A stretch of 15,976 nt of DNA from Chromera velia (lineage: Eukaryota > Sar > Chromeraceae): positions 2,501-18,476 of the forward strand of contig JAHBMJ010000410.1 in NCBI GenBank assembly GCA_018398765.1, written 5' to 3'. The position numbers were made by a program, and so were the translations under genes. The number at the start of each line of letters is the position of its first letter. Positions within the stretch are counted from its first letter, which is position 1. Shown piece by piece: positions 10,901-15,976 of this stretch. The notes below the pieces were generated by a model. That model made no database searches, was not told where the DNA came from, and saw nothing but the letters and a program-made list of their open reading frames with translations.

Positions 10901-13900
10901 TATGCATCCTGCCGTCACCCTCTGAGGGGCGGTCCCTGGTCTGCAGGGTCCCACCCTGCATCTCTCCACCCGTCATAGGGGCACAAATACGATTGGAGGA
11001 GCGCGGCTCAACCGTGACTCTCTCCCCCGGCCTACCCCATCGACGGAGGTAGGCTTCCCTCAACTTAGTTATCCGGGAGGTGTGCTGGTCTGACCAATCA
11101 GACACATCCACATCTCCCTGGACGAAATCTCGGACCCTGTTGCGCAACTCAGGGTCCCTTTCCATGGACCTTACGTCCTTGATGGCCCTGTCTTCCTCCT
11201 CCCTGCACGTAGCCATGTACTGGGCCTGCATTCTTTCGAGAGGTCCTTCTGGGTAGCCGTCCCTAATAGGAGGGACATTTACCTAGCTCCTGTGAATCAA
11301 GTGACCCCTACCAGGGGGCTCCACAAGATCCCCAGCCAGTGAGGGGTGGACATCACCGTCTTCATCTCCTGATTCAGACGCGATGGGCGTAGAAACGTTG
11401 TCATCAGATTCAGGGGCGGCCTAAGCAGTGGCAGCTATAGGCGCAACAATCTGTGATAGCTGCGTTGACGGGCATAGAAGGCTGGAGGAGGAAGGGGCAG
11501 GTGGTGGAGCGGAGGAGGACGCAGCCATACTGTCCCCCCCCACTGCTTGAGCGTCCTCAAGCGATCTCTGTAGGGCAATCTGCATCTGCTGCTCCTCTTT
11601 CTCCTCCCTACTCTTCCTTCTTTCCTCCTTCTTTTCCATCAACAACCGAGCTCGTCTATAGTGCTCCTTTTCATGCTGCCTCCGCAGCTTCCTTCTAAGC
11701 TGCTGAGCTTCCCTCCCAATCCGATTAGCCAACCTCCTCCTCACGTCATTCAATTGGACGCTTGGCCCAAGGACATCAGGGTCCTGGATCTCCTCTTCCC
11801 TTCTGACCTCCTCCCTCCATCTCTCAATGAGCACCCCCTCTCTTCTTCTGTTAAAGACAGATAGGGAGCGGGCCTTAGGAGGTCTCATCTGGTCCTCCCC
11901 TAGGTAGGCGGCGGCCTCAGCATATTGCTATAAAACTAGAGAAGGACCAGAGACCTCAGGCTGCAGATCCGCCCATACCCTTGGATTGATCCTGTGCGGC
12001 CACATCGTGTCACTCTGCGGGATAGCGGAGGCGTACCTACTCTCCGCGTAGATACAATCCTTGCCTCTGTAAGGTTGGGGGTCTCCGGGATCAGACTCCA
12101 CCCTGACGTCACAGGTGGCAGTCGATCGGGAGAGAGATCGGATGACTAAGTCTGCCTCAGCACTTGGGACAGTGCGAATGAAGCAAACTTGCTGATCCTC
12201 CCCCTTCCTGGTAAGACTCCTTCCCCTCACCTGGTGCCTTTCTCGGGCAAACCGCGCTCCCTCGTACCGCGTGAAGGATGCATCCGAGATGACCCTCCGA
12301 TTAACCCGCCTTCCTCCCTTCTCCCCCTCATCTATACGTTGACGCAGGGCATATGGTGGGAGGCCTTGGATGACCTGCTGAAAAAGGACATCCACCCCCC
12401 CAATATGCACCTGCTCCCCCTGGTCATTTTCTTCGAAGAGAGCTGGCTGCTCTTCCTCATGTGCGTCAAGGAATTCTCCGAAAGTGGAGAACGACTGAGG
12501 GGGTATGAGAAGACCCCCGAAGAGACAGGGGACGTCCACGTGCAGATATCAGGAGAAGGCGCCATCGGTCGGCTGAACCTGCCGATCAAACACCTCCTCC
12601 TCATGAGGGAACCCTGGATCATCCAGGATGTTCGCCTTATTACCATCTAGGTAATCGCGAACAGCCTAGTCGGGGAGGGTGACCGGTCCCCAAGGGCACA
12701 TAACCGTGTTATCCCCCGGGGTAATTCCCAGCACATGCAGGGAATTGAACCGGCCATCTCCTACGCCATAAGCCGGCCGAAGGCCCTGACCGCAGCCTCC
12801 CCCTCCTCCTCGCGTGTTGCCTCTCAGGGTCCTCAGACCCGGAGAGGATGATCGGTTACTACCACTTCCTCCTCCTCTGCCTCCCCCTGGGCTGTTTCCT
12901 CTTCCCCCACCAGGGGAGCCACCTCTGCCACCTCCAGACCCACCGCCTCGACCCCCCGGGCCCCCTCCATGGCCCCCCCCACTCATGCGTTGATGGCCTG
13001 GCTTGTGCTTATGGTCTCTGGCAGGGCACATAGAGCGTTTGTGCCCTAACTAACCACAGCCATCACACGTCATATCATAGTAGGGGCAGTGACGAAAAGG
13101 GCCGGGAGAGTGCCCTGCAGAAGTGACCCCGTCACTCCTGCCACACCTTTTGCAGACGTACTTACTCCCTTCCTTCTTTACCCCCCAAAACTGCTGGTTC
13201 TTACGCTTCCACCGGACCGGGTGAGGGCAGTTGTCAGTGGGCTTAGAAGGACGGAGGTCGTCTCCATCACTCCTGCCTCCAGGGCTACCCGACCCACCCG
13301 TTTTCCCCTGCTTTCTGGGACTTGCAGGAGCAGGAGAGCAGGAGTGCCCCCTCGGGGGCACGTGGGCCAGACCAAGGAATAGGACATTCTGGCTTTGTTG
13401 GCCCACTCCCGTGATATGGGTAGCCATCTCCACGAGGTCCTTCATGAGTCGGTATGAGACGGGGCCGGATGTGGCGATGAGGGAGTTTGTTTCAAGGGTT
13501 TTGGCAAACTCCTCAACCATCCTCCTCAGAGGACGGTATAACTTGACGTCCACCCCCTTGTACTGGCCCCATGAGTGGAGGAGGGAATCAGGGATGGGGC
13601 CCCCCAACATACACCCCCAAATGGCGTCGGGAACGAGGCCATTTAGGAGGTAGGTGTTGACGGTGGTTATCATGACATCCAGGTAGGCGAGGAGCTCCTG
13701 GAATGTCTTGAAGGTCTTCCGCATGACTGCCTGCTGGACCAACTATGTGTACAACAATCTCTCCTCCCTCTCAAGGTAGGTGAGAAAGTAGTTGATCAGC
13801 AGGACATGTGAATAGTTATGCAGTTCGAGGATGTCGCGGGGGGGTCTCTGAAGGATTTCCTCCCATGAGAGATAGGGGATTTCCATCTTGGATTCCCCCC

Positions 13901-14852
13901 CTCCACCTCCACCACCGCCCTCCTCGGAGGGACCCTTCTCCTTCTCCCTGCCCTCGGGCTCCGTCCCTTCCTCTTGCTTGATGGACACCACCTGCCCATC
14001 AGCGGTGGCGACATCGAGTTTCGGATTTGATGCCCCCAACTGCTGACCAAAGTTTTGAACGAGGGATAGGGACAGGTCCTTTGGGAGATTCTCAGTCTTC
14101 AACCCTGTAGCAACACTGTCAACAATCTTGTCAACAGTGATGGTCACAGTTTGCCCCTCCCCCGACCCAGGAATAGTAACTGCCTGAAGCTGTCCCCCCC
14201 CTAACGCATCGGAGAGGAGGGACCTCATATACGCCTTTAGGGCTTCCTGAGATGCAGAGAAGGGAACAAGGGTGGAAAAGGCATCAGTAGGGAGTAAGGA
14301 TAGTGGCGTACTTGAGGAGGATGACGATGCTGCTGCTTCTGGGGCCTTAGCCGGCCGTAGTGGAGGCAGCAACACGCCATCCTCGGGAACCTCCTCGGAG
14401 GTCCCCCCCAGACCAAATCCCGTCGGAGGGCGCTGGAGTCTCTTCCTCTCCTCTGTCAATTTGTTTAGACAGATTGAGAAGATGGAGCATGGTCGGGCGT
14501 TGTAAGCCTTGAGGTACTCCTCAGAGATCTCCCTGTCTGCCCCCTCCAACTGGTACATCTGCTGCTTCTTTGTCTCGATAACAGAGAGGTACCCAGGGAT
14601 TTTGATCTGGGTGCGAAGCGCCGAGAGCTCTGCGGTGGCGAGGCTCACAACCCGATACCCCGCCCCCAGCTCCTTCAACGACTTCACCACCGATCTCGCT
14701 CGCCACTCGGAAACTTGAATCCTCACATCATGGAGCCACCTTATCCATATGGTGGACTCATTGACGGGAGAAAGCTGTAATGGTAGGGGGCCCTCAGGCG
14801 CCCTACCTCCGCCAGTCTCCATCGGAGTGCGAGCCTCAGACTCAACCTGCAT
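1950..14852 (-). CDS. Giant Gag-Pol polyprotein, one frame, TAG and TGA apparently read through
   Basis: From ATG at 14852 to TAA at 1950-1952 there are 4,300 codons in one frame. In-frame TAG codons (low coordinate) are at 13743, 13050, 12666, 11928, 11421, 11283, 10896, 10659, 10623, 10608, 10572, 10299, 9357, 7905, 7431, 6987, 6840, 6204, 5328, 4701, 4083, 3966, 3090 and 1962. In-frame TGA codons are at 12549, 10266, 7866, 6612, 3795, 3168 and 2283. There is no internal TAA. My hand tally gives about 190 CAA/CAG and about 80 TGG codons, so TAG would be about 11% of Gln and TGA about 8% of Trp codons. Domain order is Gag, zinc fingers, protease, integrase, RT, RNase H. Under the standard code this would instead be a pseudogene with 31 nonsense codons. 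I favour recoding because conserved motifs run across the stops. ATG 14852 is the first Met codon in frame. Confidence 0.7.
1953..2527 (-). CDS. RNase H of the polyprotein, C-terminal end
   Basis: Degrades the RNA of the RNA-DNA hybrid during reverse transcription. Candidate catalytic residues are Asp 4152 in CFTDCGR (2397-2399), Glu 4206 in SSGTAGELMA (2235-2237) and Asp 4239 in IHIDCGPVY (2136-2138). The copia closing motif ADxLTK appears as ANILTK, with Asn for Asp. TGA 2283 stands 16 residues before the Glu, where many copia RNases H have Trp in the W-x-S-x-K...AAE block. The tail reads CAWWG-TAG-ELS-TAA. Either the TAG (1962) or the TAA (1950) could be the real end; TAA is preferred because TAG is read through everywhere else. 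Confidence 0.85.
2528..3539 (-). CDS. Reverse transcriptase of the polyprotein (copia type)
   Basis: Copies element RNA into DNA inside the particle. It matches the copia RT layout: KPKARFFGKGF (the usual YKARLVARGF), then IDAADVTAAFL with catalytic Asp 3864 (3261-3263), the equivalent of LDVKTAFL, then KMELYGLL (the usual KALYGLKQ), then SWIDDILAG with Asp 3980 and 3981 (2910-2915). The common YVDD box is WIDD here. Two stops lie inside, TGA 3168 (LPAE-stop-PFPD) and TAG 3090 (KPGKI-stop-GKIYLV). The latter is inside a 12-bp tandem duplication. All three catalytic Asp are present. Standard-code translation would split the enzyme between the first Asp and the WIDD box, so activity requires readthrough. 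Confidence 0.9.
3074..3104 (-). repeat. In-frame 12-bp tandem duplication and hairpin inside RT
   Basis: TAGATCTTACCC (3079-3090) and TAGATCTTACCT (3091-3102) are adjacent copies, 11 of 12 identical, giving GKI-stop-GKIY in the protein. The same stretch forms an 11-bp stem with one bulge (CCAGGT and GATC against GATC and ACCTGG). Its 8-base loop contains TAG 3090. The insertion keeps the frame. Confidence 0.7.
3540..5810 (-). CDS. Integrase-RT spacer, part 3: unrecognised, then acidic and basic tails
   Basis: About 750 residues with no recognised fold. 5810-4704 is rich in Trp, Pro and charged residues (TWTNPATGKEEEVKHWRR; SLDWERYFWPGGE). 4682-4083 ends in an acidic stretch (EVEIDDVDIV). 4082-3540 is strongly basic (RPKKKPPSPPREP; GAKRKKGP) with a Ser/acidic patch (SSSSEDE), consistent with nuclear-localisation-like signals but not proof. 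In-frame stops are TAG 5328, 4701, 4083, 3966 and TGA 3795 (SSAL-stop-GAAEILH). No frameshift occurs. It may hold element-specific accessory functions or captured sequence. Confidence 0.5.
5811..6041 (-). other. Second Gly/Arg-rich segment, between integrase and RT
   Basis: About 75 residues dominated by Gly and Arg with Ser and Pro (for example GGKGGGGRGGPPGGRGSGG). It resembles the Gly-rich tail behind the zinc knuckle and suggests RNA binding. It lies in one of the longer open stretches of the frame (5331-6203) and contains no stop. On the plus strand it produces a proline-rich shadow ORF that should not be annotated. Confidence 0.7.
6204..6839 (-). CDS. Integrase-RT spacer, part 2: Cys/His-rich, globular-looking
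   Basis: This part is less repetitive and rich in aromatic residues, Cys and His, so it may be a folded domain. TGA 6612 interrupts it (DDTL-stop-GSHLPGN). A C2H2-like arrangement closes it: C2863, C2866, H2877, H2882 (CX2CX10HX4H, codons 6207-6266). More Cys lie upstream (GFCSCPNGRR, VTCRQVH) and downstream of TAG 6204 (ENGCEVALCGE). The finger spacing is two residues shorter than classical C2H2, so zinc binding is a guess. The function is unknown. Confidence 0.5.
6840..7904 (-). CDS. Integrase-RT spacer, part 1: Pro/Ser/Gly/Gln-rich
   Basis: After TAG 7905 a basic stretch and TGA 7866 (FGRD-stop-EKYGPLF, natural with Trp) lead into low-complexity sequence rich in Pro, Ser and Gly. TAG 7431 and TAG 6987 interrupt it. 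The latter is followed by CAG CAG, so it reads as another short polyQ. A PPEY (PPxY type) motif lies at 6930-6941. It ends at TAG 6840. No domain is recognised. Copia elements normally have a few hundred residues at most between integrase core and RT, so this and the next parts are an expansion. Confidence 0.55.
7905..9356 (-). CDS. Integrase region of the polyprotein
   Basis: Integrase inserts the cDNA into the host genome. The N-terminal zinc domain is exact: H1981-X4-H1986-X30-C2017-X2-C2020 (8793-8912). The catalytic core follows: first Asp 2050 in WRIEIDTVF (8703-8705), second Asp 2113 in CDLANEF (8514-8516), and Glu 2156 in MGRTERANR (8385-8387), equivalent to the usual NGVAERKNR. The second Asp and the Glu are separated by 42 residues instead of the 35 usual in copia. 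The C-terminal part (WMLGDLAVL, RGHEICTVL) is less conserved. Longest uninterrupted stretch of the element (467 codons); bounded by TAG 9357 and TAG 7905. All catalytic and zinc residues are present, suggesting function. Confidence 0.92.
   Translation of the reverse strand, partial: HITDTTDQPQIPSFVWLEQMPNKGIPSHPVRALIQRPWRRNNTEDPNDSRWLASIATDGDIERAREVMEETLSEIRGVFHLPVMRVIVGGHPVEEKTGKVSEARRILPVRQAARVPRLNRYLGRKSGAKFTYWREPQFVTDVYILRALHRRFAHALGRRFQKTLERRGVPVQEKEVVAMERLGGCRVCPLKNATTPNLPESSSWNQDGMIPGWRIEIDTVFPKDKEATRLSGGFIGWIVLICMMTRAYLNWPVKSRRGVEVIEALFYWARFFGFPVIIVCDLANEFTDGVFPAFCAGWETSGLPHHIFIEEAIPYVKGQMGRTERANRISREALAAYMSNPTKKFPVHVWHLVCMGSAWAVICVYSVSLGMTAFEAMTGCEPPGWMLGDLAVLSIPGSGMDPRGQYVTVLTPLSHEQWAVMHLHPLDRMEVQPGVASRGHEICTVLRVYVQQLSICEFNLMLSWLTPEERFKMTVHRDKETGR
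9360..9800 (-). CDS. Aspartic-protease-like domain of the polyprotein
   Basis: The segment sits just before integrase, where copia proteases lie. FGVDSACFYNLIT (Asp at residue 1710, codon 9723-9725) resembles the retropepsin active-site loop, hydrophobic-D-[ST]-G-[AS]-x-x-N-hydrophobic, but has Ala in place of the usual Gly (DSA, not DSG or DTG). A later VVPCVVTP...GLF resembles the second beta half of retropepsins. The enzyme would cut the polyprotein into Gag, integrase and RT. The missing Gly may reduce or alter activity, or the family may have diverged. The domain ends at TAG 9357. Confidence 0.55.
10251..12785 (-). CDS. Gag-protease spacer of the polyprotein (about residues 690-1534)
   Basis: About 850 residues with no recognised enzyme domain. 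In order they hold: a mixed globular-looking part (12785-11931) containing TAG 12666 and TGA 12549; an Arg/Glu-rich coiled coil ending in a UIM-like motif (11553-11750); a Ser/Pro/Ala linker; an acidic stretch; a charged part (11231-10900) with many Arg/Glu/Asp; and a Ser/Gly/Gln-rich low-complexity part with the polyQ tract. The segment carries 10 TAG and 2 TGA, the densest part of the element. Most are in low-complexity stretches where glutamine tolerance is high. Typical copia elements have only a short linker here. Its function is not known. Confidence 0.6.
10602..10625 (-). repeat. CAG/polyglutamine tract containing two TAG codons
   Basis: On the coding strand the codons read TAG, four CAG, TAG, two CAG, followed by AGA CAG. 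TAG differs from CAG by one transition. The tract makes Gln the natural meaning of TAG: a pure eight-residue polyQ run. Two further in-frame TAGs lie 12 codons on either side (10659 and 10572). Confidence 0.9.
11553..11597 (-). other. Ubiquitin-interacting-motif-like helix (residues 1086-1100)
   Basis: The residues EEQQMQIALQRSLED fit the UIM consensus: acidic patch, hydrophobic, two residues, invariant Ala (1093), three residues, invariant Ser (1097), two residues, acidic. UIMs bind the Ile44 patch of ubiquitin as single helices. The match is visual and covers all core positions. Charged helices can match by chance, so a fold or profile check is decisive. Confidence 0.5.
11589..11750 (-). 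other. Charged coiled coil (about residues 1035-1088)
   Basis: Continuous Arg/Lys/Glu/Gln-rich helix with Leu spacing (for example LANRIGREAQQLRRKLRR, then LLMEKKEERRKSREEKEEQQ). No Pro or Gly breaks occur after the first residues. It could mediate multimerisation. It runs straight into the UIM-like motif. Confidence 0.6.
12786..12983 (-). other. Gly/Arg-rich low-complexity segment after the knuckle (residues 624-689)
   Basis: The segment is about half glycine with interspersed Arg and Ser, including repeated SPGGGRG and GGRGG units, like RGG boxes that bind RNA. It directly follows the zinc knuckle and probably extends nucleic-acid binding. The repeats are degenerate and in frame. A second, similar block occurs at 5811-6041 between integrase and RT. 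Confidence 0.75.
13026..13154 (-). other. Zinc-finger pair of the nucleocapsid, TAG inside the CCHC knuckle
   Basis: The first cluster has C567, C570, H581 and C589 (CX2CX10HX7C), an atypical spacing. The second is a textbook retroviral-type knuckle, CX2CX4HX4C: C596, C599, H604, C609, reading CDGCG-stop-LGHKRSMC. The TAG (13050-13052) fills residue 601, the position after CysGly that in known knuckles is usually a polar residue such as Lys, Gln or Arg. The knuckle is complete only if TAG is translated by exactly one residue. CCHC knuckles bind single-stranded RNA in Gag. A His/Lys-rich tail (DHKHKPGH) follows. Confidence 0.85.
13155..14852 (-). CDS. Gag-like region of the polyprotein (residues 1-566)
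   Basis: This N-terminal part of the polyprotein precedes a zinc-finger pair and a Gly-rich tail, the layout of a capsid-nucleocapsid protein that packages element RNA in cytoplasmic particles. No Gag family signature is recognised from the sequence alone, so the call rests on position and architecture. Visible parts: a predicted helical N-terminal third (for example KELGAGYRVVSLATAEL), a Ser-rich linker, an acidic and Gly-run linker near residues 300-320, and a hydrophobic helical stretch around TAG 13743 (RLLYT-stop-LVQQAV) that reads continuously if the stop is glutamine. The following FQELLAYLDVMITTVNTYLL is amphipathic. Without readthrough of TAG at residue 370 the zinc fingers and all of Pol would be lost. 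Confidence 0.7.
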
Positions 14853-14923
14853 GAATACACGTGCGTGCGAGAGGGAGGGTGTATGAGTGAGAATGTGAGT
14901 GTATTTGCCGGAATGAACCGTCA
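14853..14923 (-). other. Short untranslated leader between PBS and first ATG
   Basis: On the element strand this stretch is rich in C, A and T (CA-type dinucleotide runs such as ACACTCACATTCTCACTC). It has no stop codon in the polyprotein frame, so the frame is open back to the LTR, but the first ATG in frame is at 14850-14852. No splice leader or other signal was recognised. Confidence 0.5.
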
Positions 14924-14941
14924 CTCCCTCAAACGGCACCA
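14924..14941 (-). other. Candidate primer-binding site
   Basis: Directly after the 5' LTR the element strand reads GGTGCCGTTTGAGGG, and with the last LTR base it begins TGG, the complement of a tRNA CCA end. The implied tRNA 3' end is ...AAACGGC-A-CCA, which would pair with a 5' acceptor strand GCCGUUU. I do not recognise the tRNA. Position and the TGG start support the call; the primer is not identified. Confidence 0.6.
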
Positions 14942-15462
14942 GTGAAAACGAGCACGTACCTGCATGCTCTCAGAATGTGGGGCTGGCTCACCAGTGTCAG
15001 GTCCCAATGACCTCTACACTCATAGGTAAGGCCCAGTCTCTATCAGGACCGATACGGAGACTGGGCCGGTCTTCTCAGAGAACATATGTCTAATAATCTC
15101 ACTCTGTAGGACTTTATGTAACCCTAGAGTCCTCCCTGACACATATCGCACACAGAACATATAAAGGTATGTCAGTACAGACCTACATAATTATACAACA
15201 TCTATGGACATCTGACTGTCTATCTGATTGATCAGGTGGCTCGGGAATAACGGTCAAGAATTTTTCGTGACACACCCTCCTGCATGCACACTTGGCAACG
15301 ATCCTATGGTACTGCGATCCGTGCAGCACAGAGCCGTGCCGATATAAATCCTAATCATAAATGATGTCCTGGTCCGGCTCACCGGCCAGGATCCCAGCGT
15401 ACGTCACCCTGCCAGGCCCGGCCACTGCTCCCGCCATGACCTAGGACCCGCGCGGTCTGACA
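14941..15462 (-). repeat. 5' LTR (522 bp)
   Basis: This is the upstream LTR, because the polyprotein runs leftwards. On the element strand it begins TGTCAGACC and ends TTTTCACT, so the 5' TG is canonical but the 3' end is CT rather than CA. Aligned by eye with the left LTR it shows about 37 substitutions and one 6-bp indel; all but about one of the substitutions are transitions. A weak TATA-like stretch on the element strand (TATAATTAT, complement of 15186-15194) is the best promoter candidate seen. An 11-bp perfect inverted repeat lies at 15030-15067. Confidence 0.95.
15030..15067. other. 11-bp perfect inverted repeat inside the 5' LTR
   Basis: The arms 15030-15040 (GGCCCAGTCTC) and 15057-15067 (GAGACTGGGCC) are exact reverse complements around a 16-base loop. 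In the 3' LTR the equivalent left arm (830-840) has one change, giving a C-A mismatch in element-sense RNA. It lies toward the 3' part of the LTR and could fold in the transcript leader or near the polyadenylation region. Its role is unknown. Confidence 0.7.
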
Positions 15463-15467
15463 CTTTT
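15463..15467. repeat. Target-site duplication, right copy (CTTTT)
   Basis: Matches 736-740 exactly and abuts the last base of the right LTR. The intact pair argues that the two LTRs belong to one integration event rather than to a recombinant. Confidence 0.8.
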
Positions 15468-15976
15468 CATACAAAAAATATAAAGGATGGTTAAGAACAT
15501 ATAAGAAAATTAATTATGTCATGGATTTAAATTTTCTTAAACTTAGTTTTCATTCTACAGTGTTTTTTAGAAAACACATGAAATCTTATATACATCCGGG
15601 TTATCTCCTCCCTGACTACATGTGAGTACACTTTTCTGTGTGGCTTCAATCCACTTTAAGGAGCCATATAGTATGCGTCAACCATGCAGTTCAATTTTTT
15701 CTTGCTTTTCAGGGCCGTTCGCAAGCTTGTTTGCGTCAAATGTATGCAGTGTCTTTTACTAAAAAAGGGCTCCGGAAAGATCCCGCCCAAATAGTCTAGA
15801 AAAGCGTGATCGAACCCGTCGCCATGCATGCATGTGTCAGATGGGTGGCCCCGGAAAGTGACCGTGGAAAGGCTAAATTTGCGGCATGCGTGCGTCAGAT
15901 AGGTTTGTATACCTACCCTACAGCTAGGCTTTTTTCCCGGGGAAGGGGGGGTTCCGCGGCTTTTCCCGCGGGGGGG
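15468..15976. other. Right flank, no gene seen
   Basis: AT-rich to about 15700, then more GC-rich. Two 17-base copies with two differences lie at 15826-15842 (GCATGCATGTGTCAGAT) and 15884-15900 (GCATGCGTGCGTCAGAT). The last 45 bases are G/C homopolymer-rich and could be a poor-quality sequence end. No ORF of note. Confidence 0.5.

Larger units (their letters stand above)
741..15462 (-). mobile_element. Ty1/copia-type LTR retrotransposon, near full length
   Basis: Two direct repeats of 528 and 522 bp flank a 13.7-kb interior that encodes, in minus-strand order, a Gag-like region with a zinc knuckle, a protease-like domain, integrase, reverse transcriptase and RNase H. Integrase before reverse transcriptase is the diagnostic order of Ty1/copia rather than Ty3/gypsy. 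A 5-bp duplication (CTTTT) abuts both outer ends, a primer-binding-like site follows the 5' LTR, and a G-rich purine tract precedes the 3' LTR. The element is structurally complete. It is odd in its length (copia elements are usually about 5-6 kb) and in carrying 31 in-frame TAG/TGA codons without a single frameshift. The LTRs are about 93% identical, so the copy is not very recent unless the LTRs come from different parents. Confidence 0.95.

Noticed and set aside
11928-12650. Antisense and other-frame ORFs at 12189-12650 and 12332-12646 as separate genes or evidence of a frameshift at TGA 12549
   Set aside because: The main frame continues sensibly on both sides of the TGA; these ORFs show no domain.
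1950-14852. Separate genes at each ORF break, or introns removing the stops
   Set aside because: All segments share one frame and zinc-knuckle, RT and RNase H motifs run directly across the stops, leaving no room for introns there.
1950-14852. A-to-I RNA editing turning UAG and UGA into UGG (Trp)
   Set aside because: Explains the lack of TAA, but Trp in a polyQ tract and in the CCHC knuckle is implausible. Not fully excluded; RNA sequencing would decide.
1950-14852. U-to-C editing (UAG to CAG, UGA to CGA)
   Set aside because: Fits TAG but would give Arg at the RNase H Trp position and at other Trp-like sites.
14853-15462. Dinoflagellate-type spliced leader in the LTR or leader
   Set aside because: No match to the known leader sequence was seen on the element strand.
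1-15976. Bacterial operon, CRISPR array or prophage
   Set aside because: No ribosome-binding pattern, no spaced repeats; the architecture is that of a eukaryotic LTR element.

Overview
The window holds one nearly complete eukaryotic LTR retrotransposon of the Ty1/copia order (Gag, protease, integrase, reverse transcriptase, RNase H) on the minus strand. It lies between two directly repeated LTRs (741-1268 and 14941-15462) and is bracketed by a 5-bp target-site duplication, CTTTT. The flanks are AT-rich non-coding DNA; the left flank carries a long GA microsatellite. The host is a eukaryote, probably a protist or alga. I cannot name it from this window, and no host gene is visible.

The main observation is the coding region. 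Read with the standard code it breaks into about 20 ORFs, but all of them lie in the same reading frame. From the first ATG (14852) to a TAA at 1950-1952 there are 4,300 sense-length codons with no frameshift. By hand I count 24 in-frame TAG, 7 in-frame TGA and no in-frame TAA except the last codon. Several TAGs sit where glutamine is expected: two inside a CAG/polyQ tract, one beside CAG CAG, and one in the variable position of a CX2CX4HX4C zinc knuckle. The TGAs sit where tryptophan reads naturally, one of them at the usual Trp of the copia RNase H motif. The simplest reading is UAG = Gln, UGA = Trp and UAA = stop. A rival reading is a standard-code element inactivated almost only by transitions: the two LTRs differ by about 37 substitutions, of which about 36 are transitions. 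Both are set out in the findings.

Layout in the element's 5' to 3' direction (high to low coordinates): 5' LTR; primer-binding site and short leader; Gag-like region with a zinc-finger pair and a Gly-rich tail; a spacer of about 1,000 residues with a coiled coil, a good match to a ubiquitin-interacting motif, and the polyQ tract; an aspartic-protease-like domain; integrase with HHCC and D,D,E residues; an unusually long spacer of about 1,440 residues (P/S-rich, Cys/His-rich, Gly/Arg-rich and acidic/basic segments); reverse transcriptase; RNase H; TAA in the loop of a perfect hairpin; about 680 bp of untranslated 3' region with a polypurine tract; 3' LTR. A single polyprotein of about 4,300 residues is roughly three times the usual copia length.
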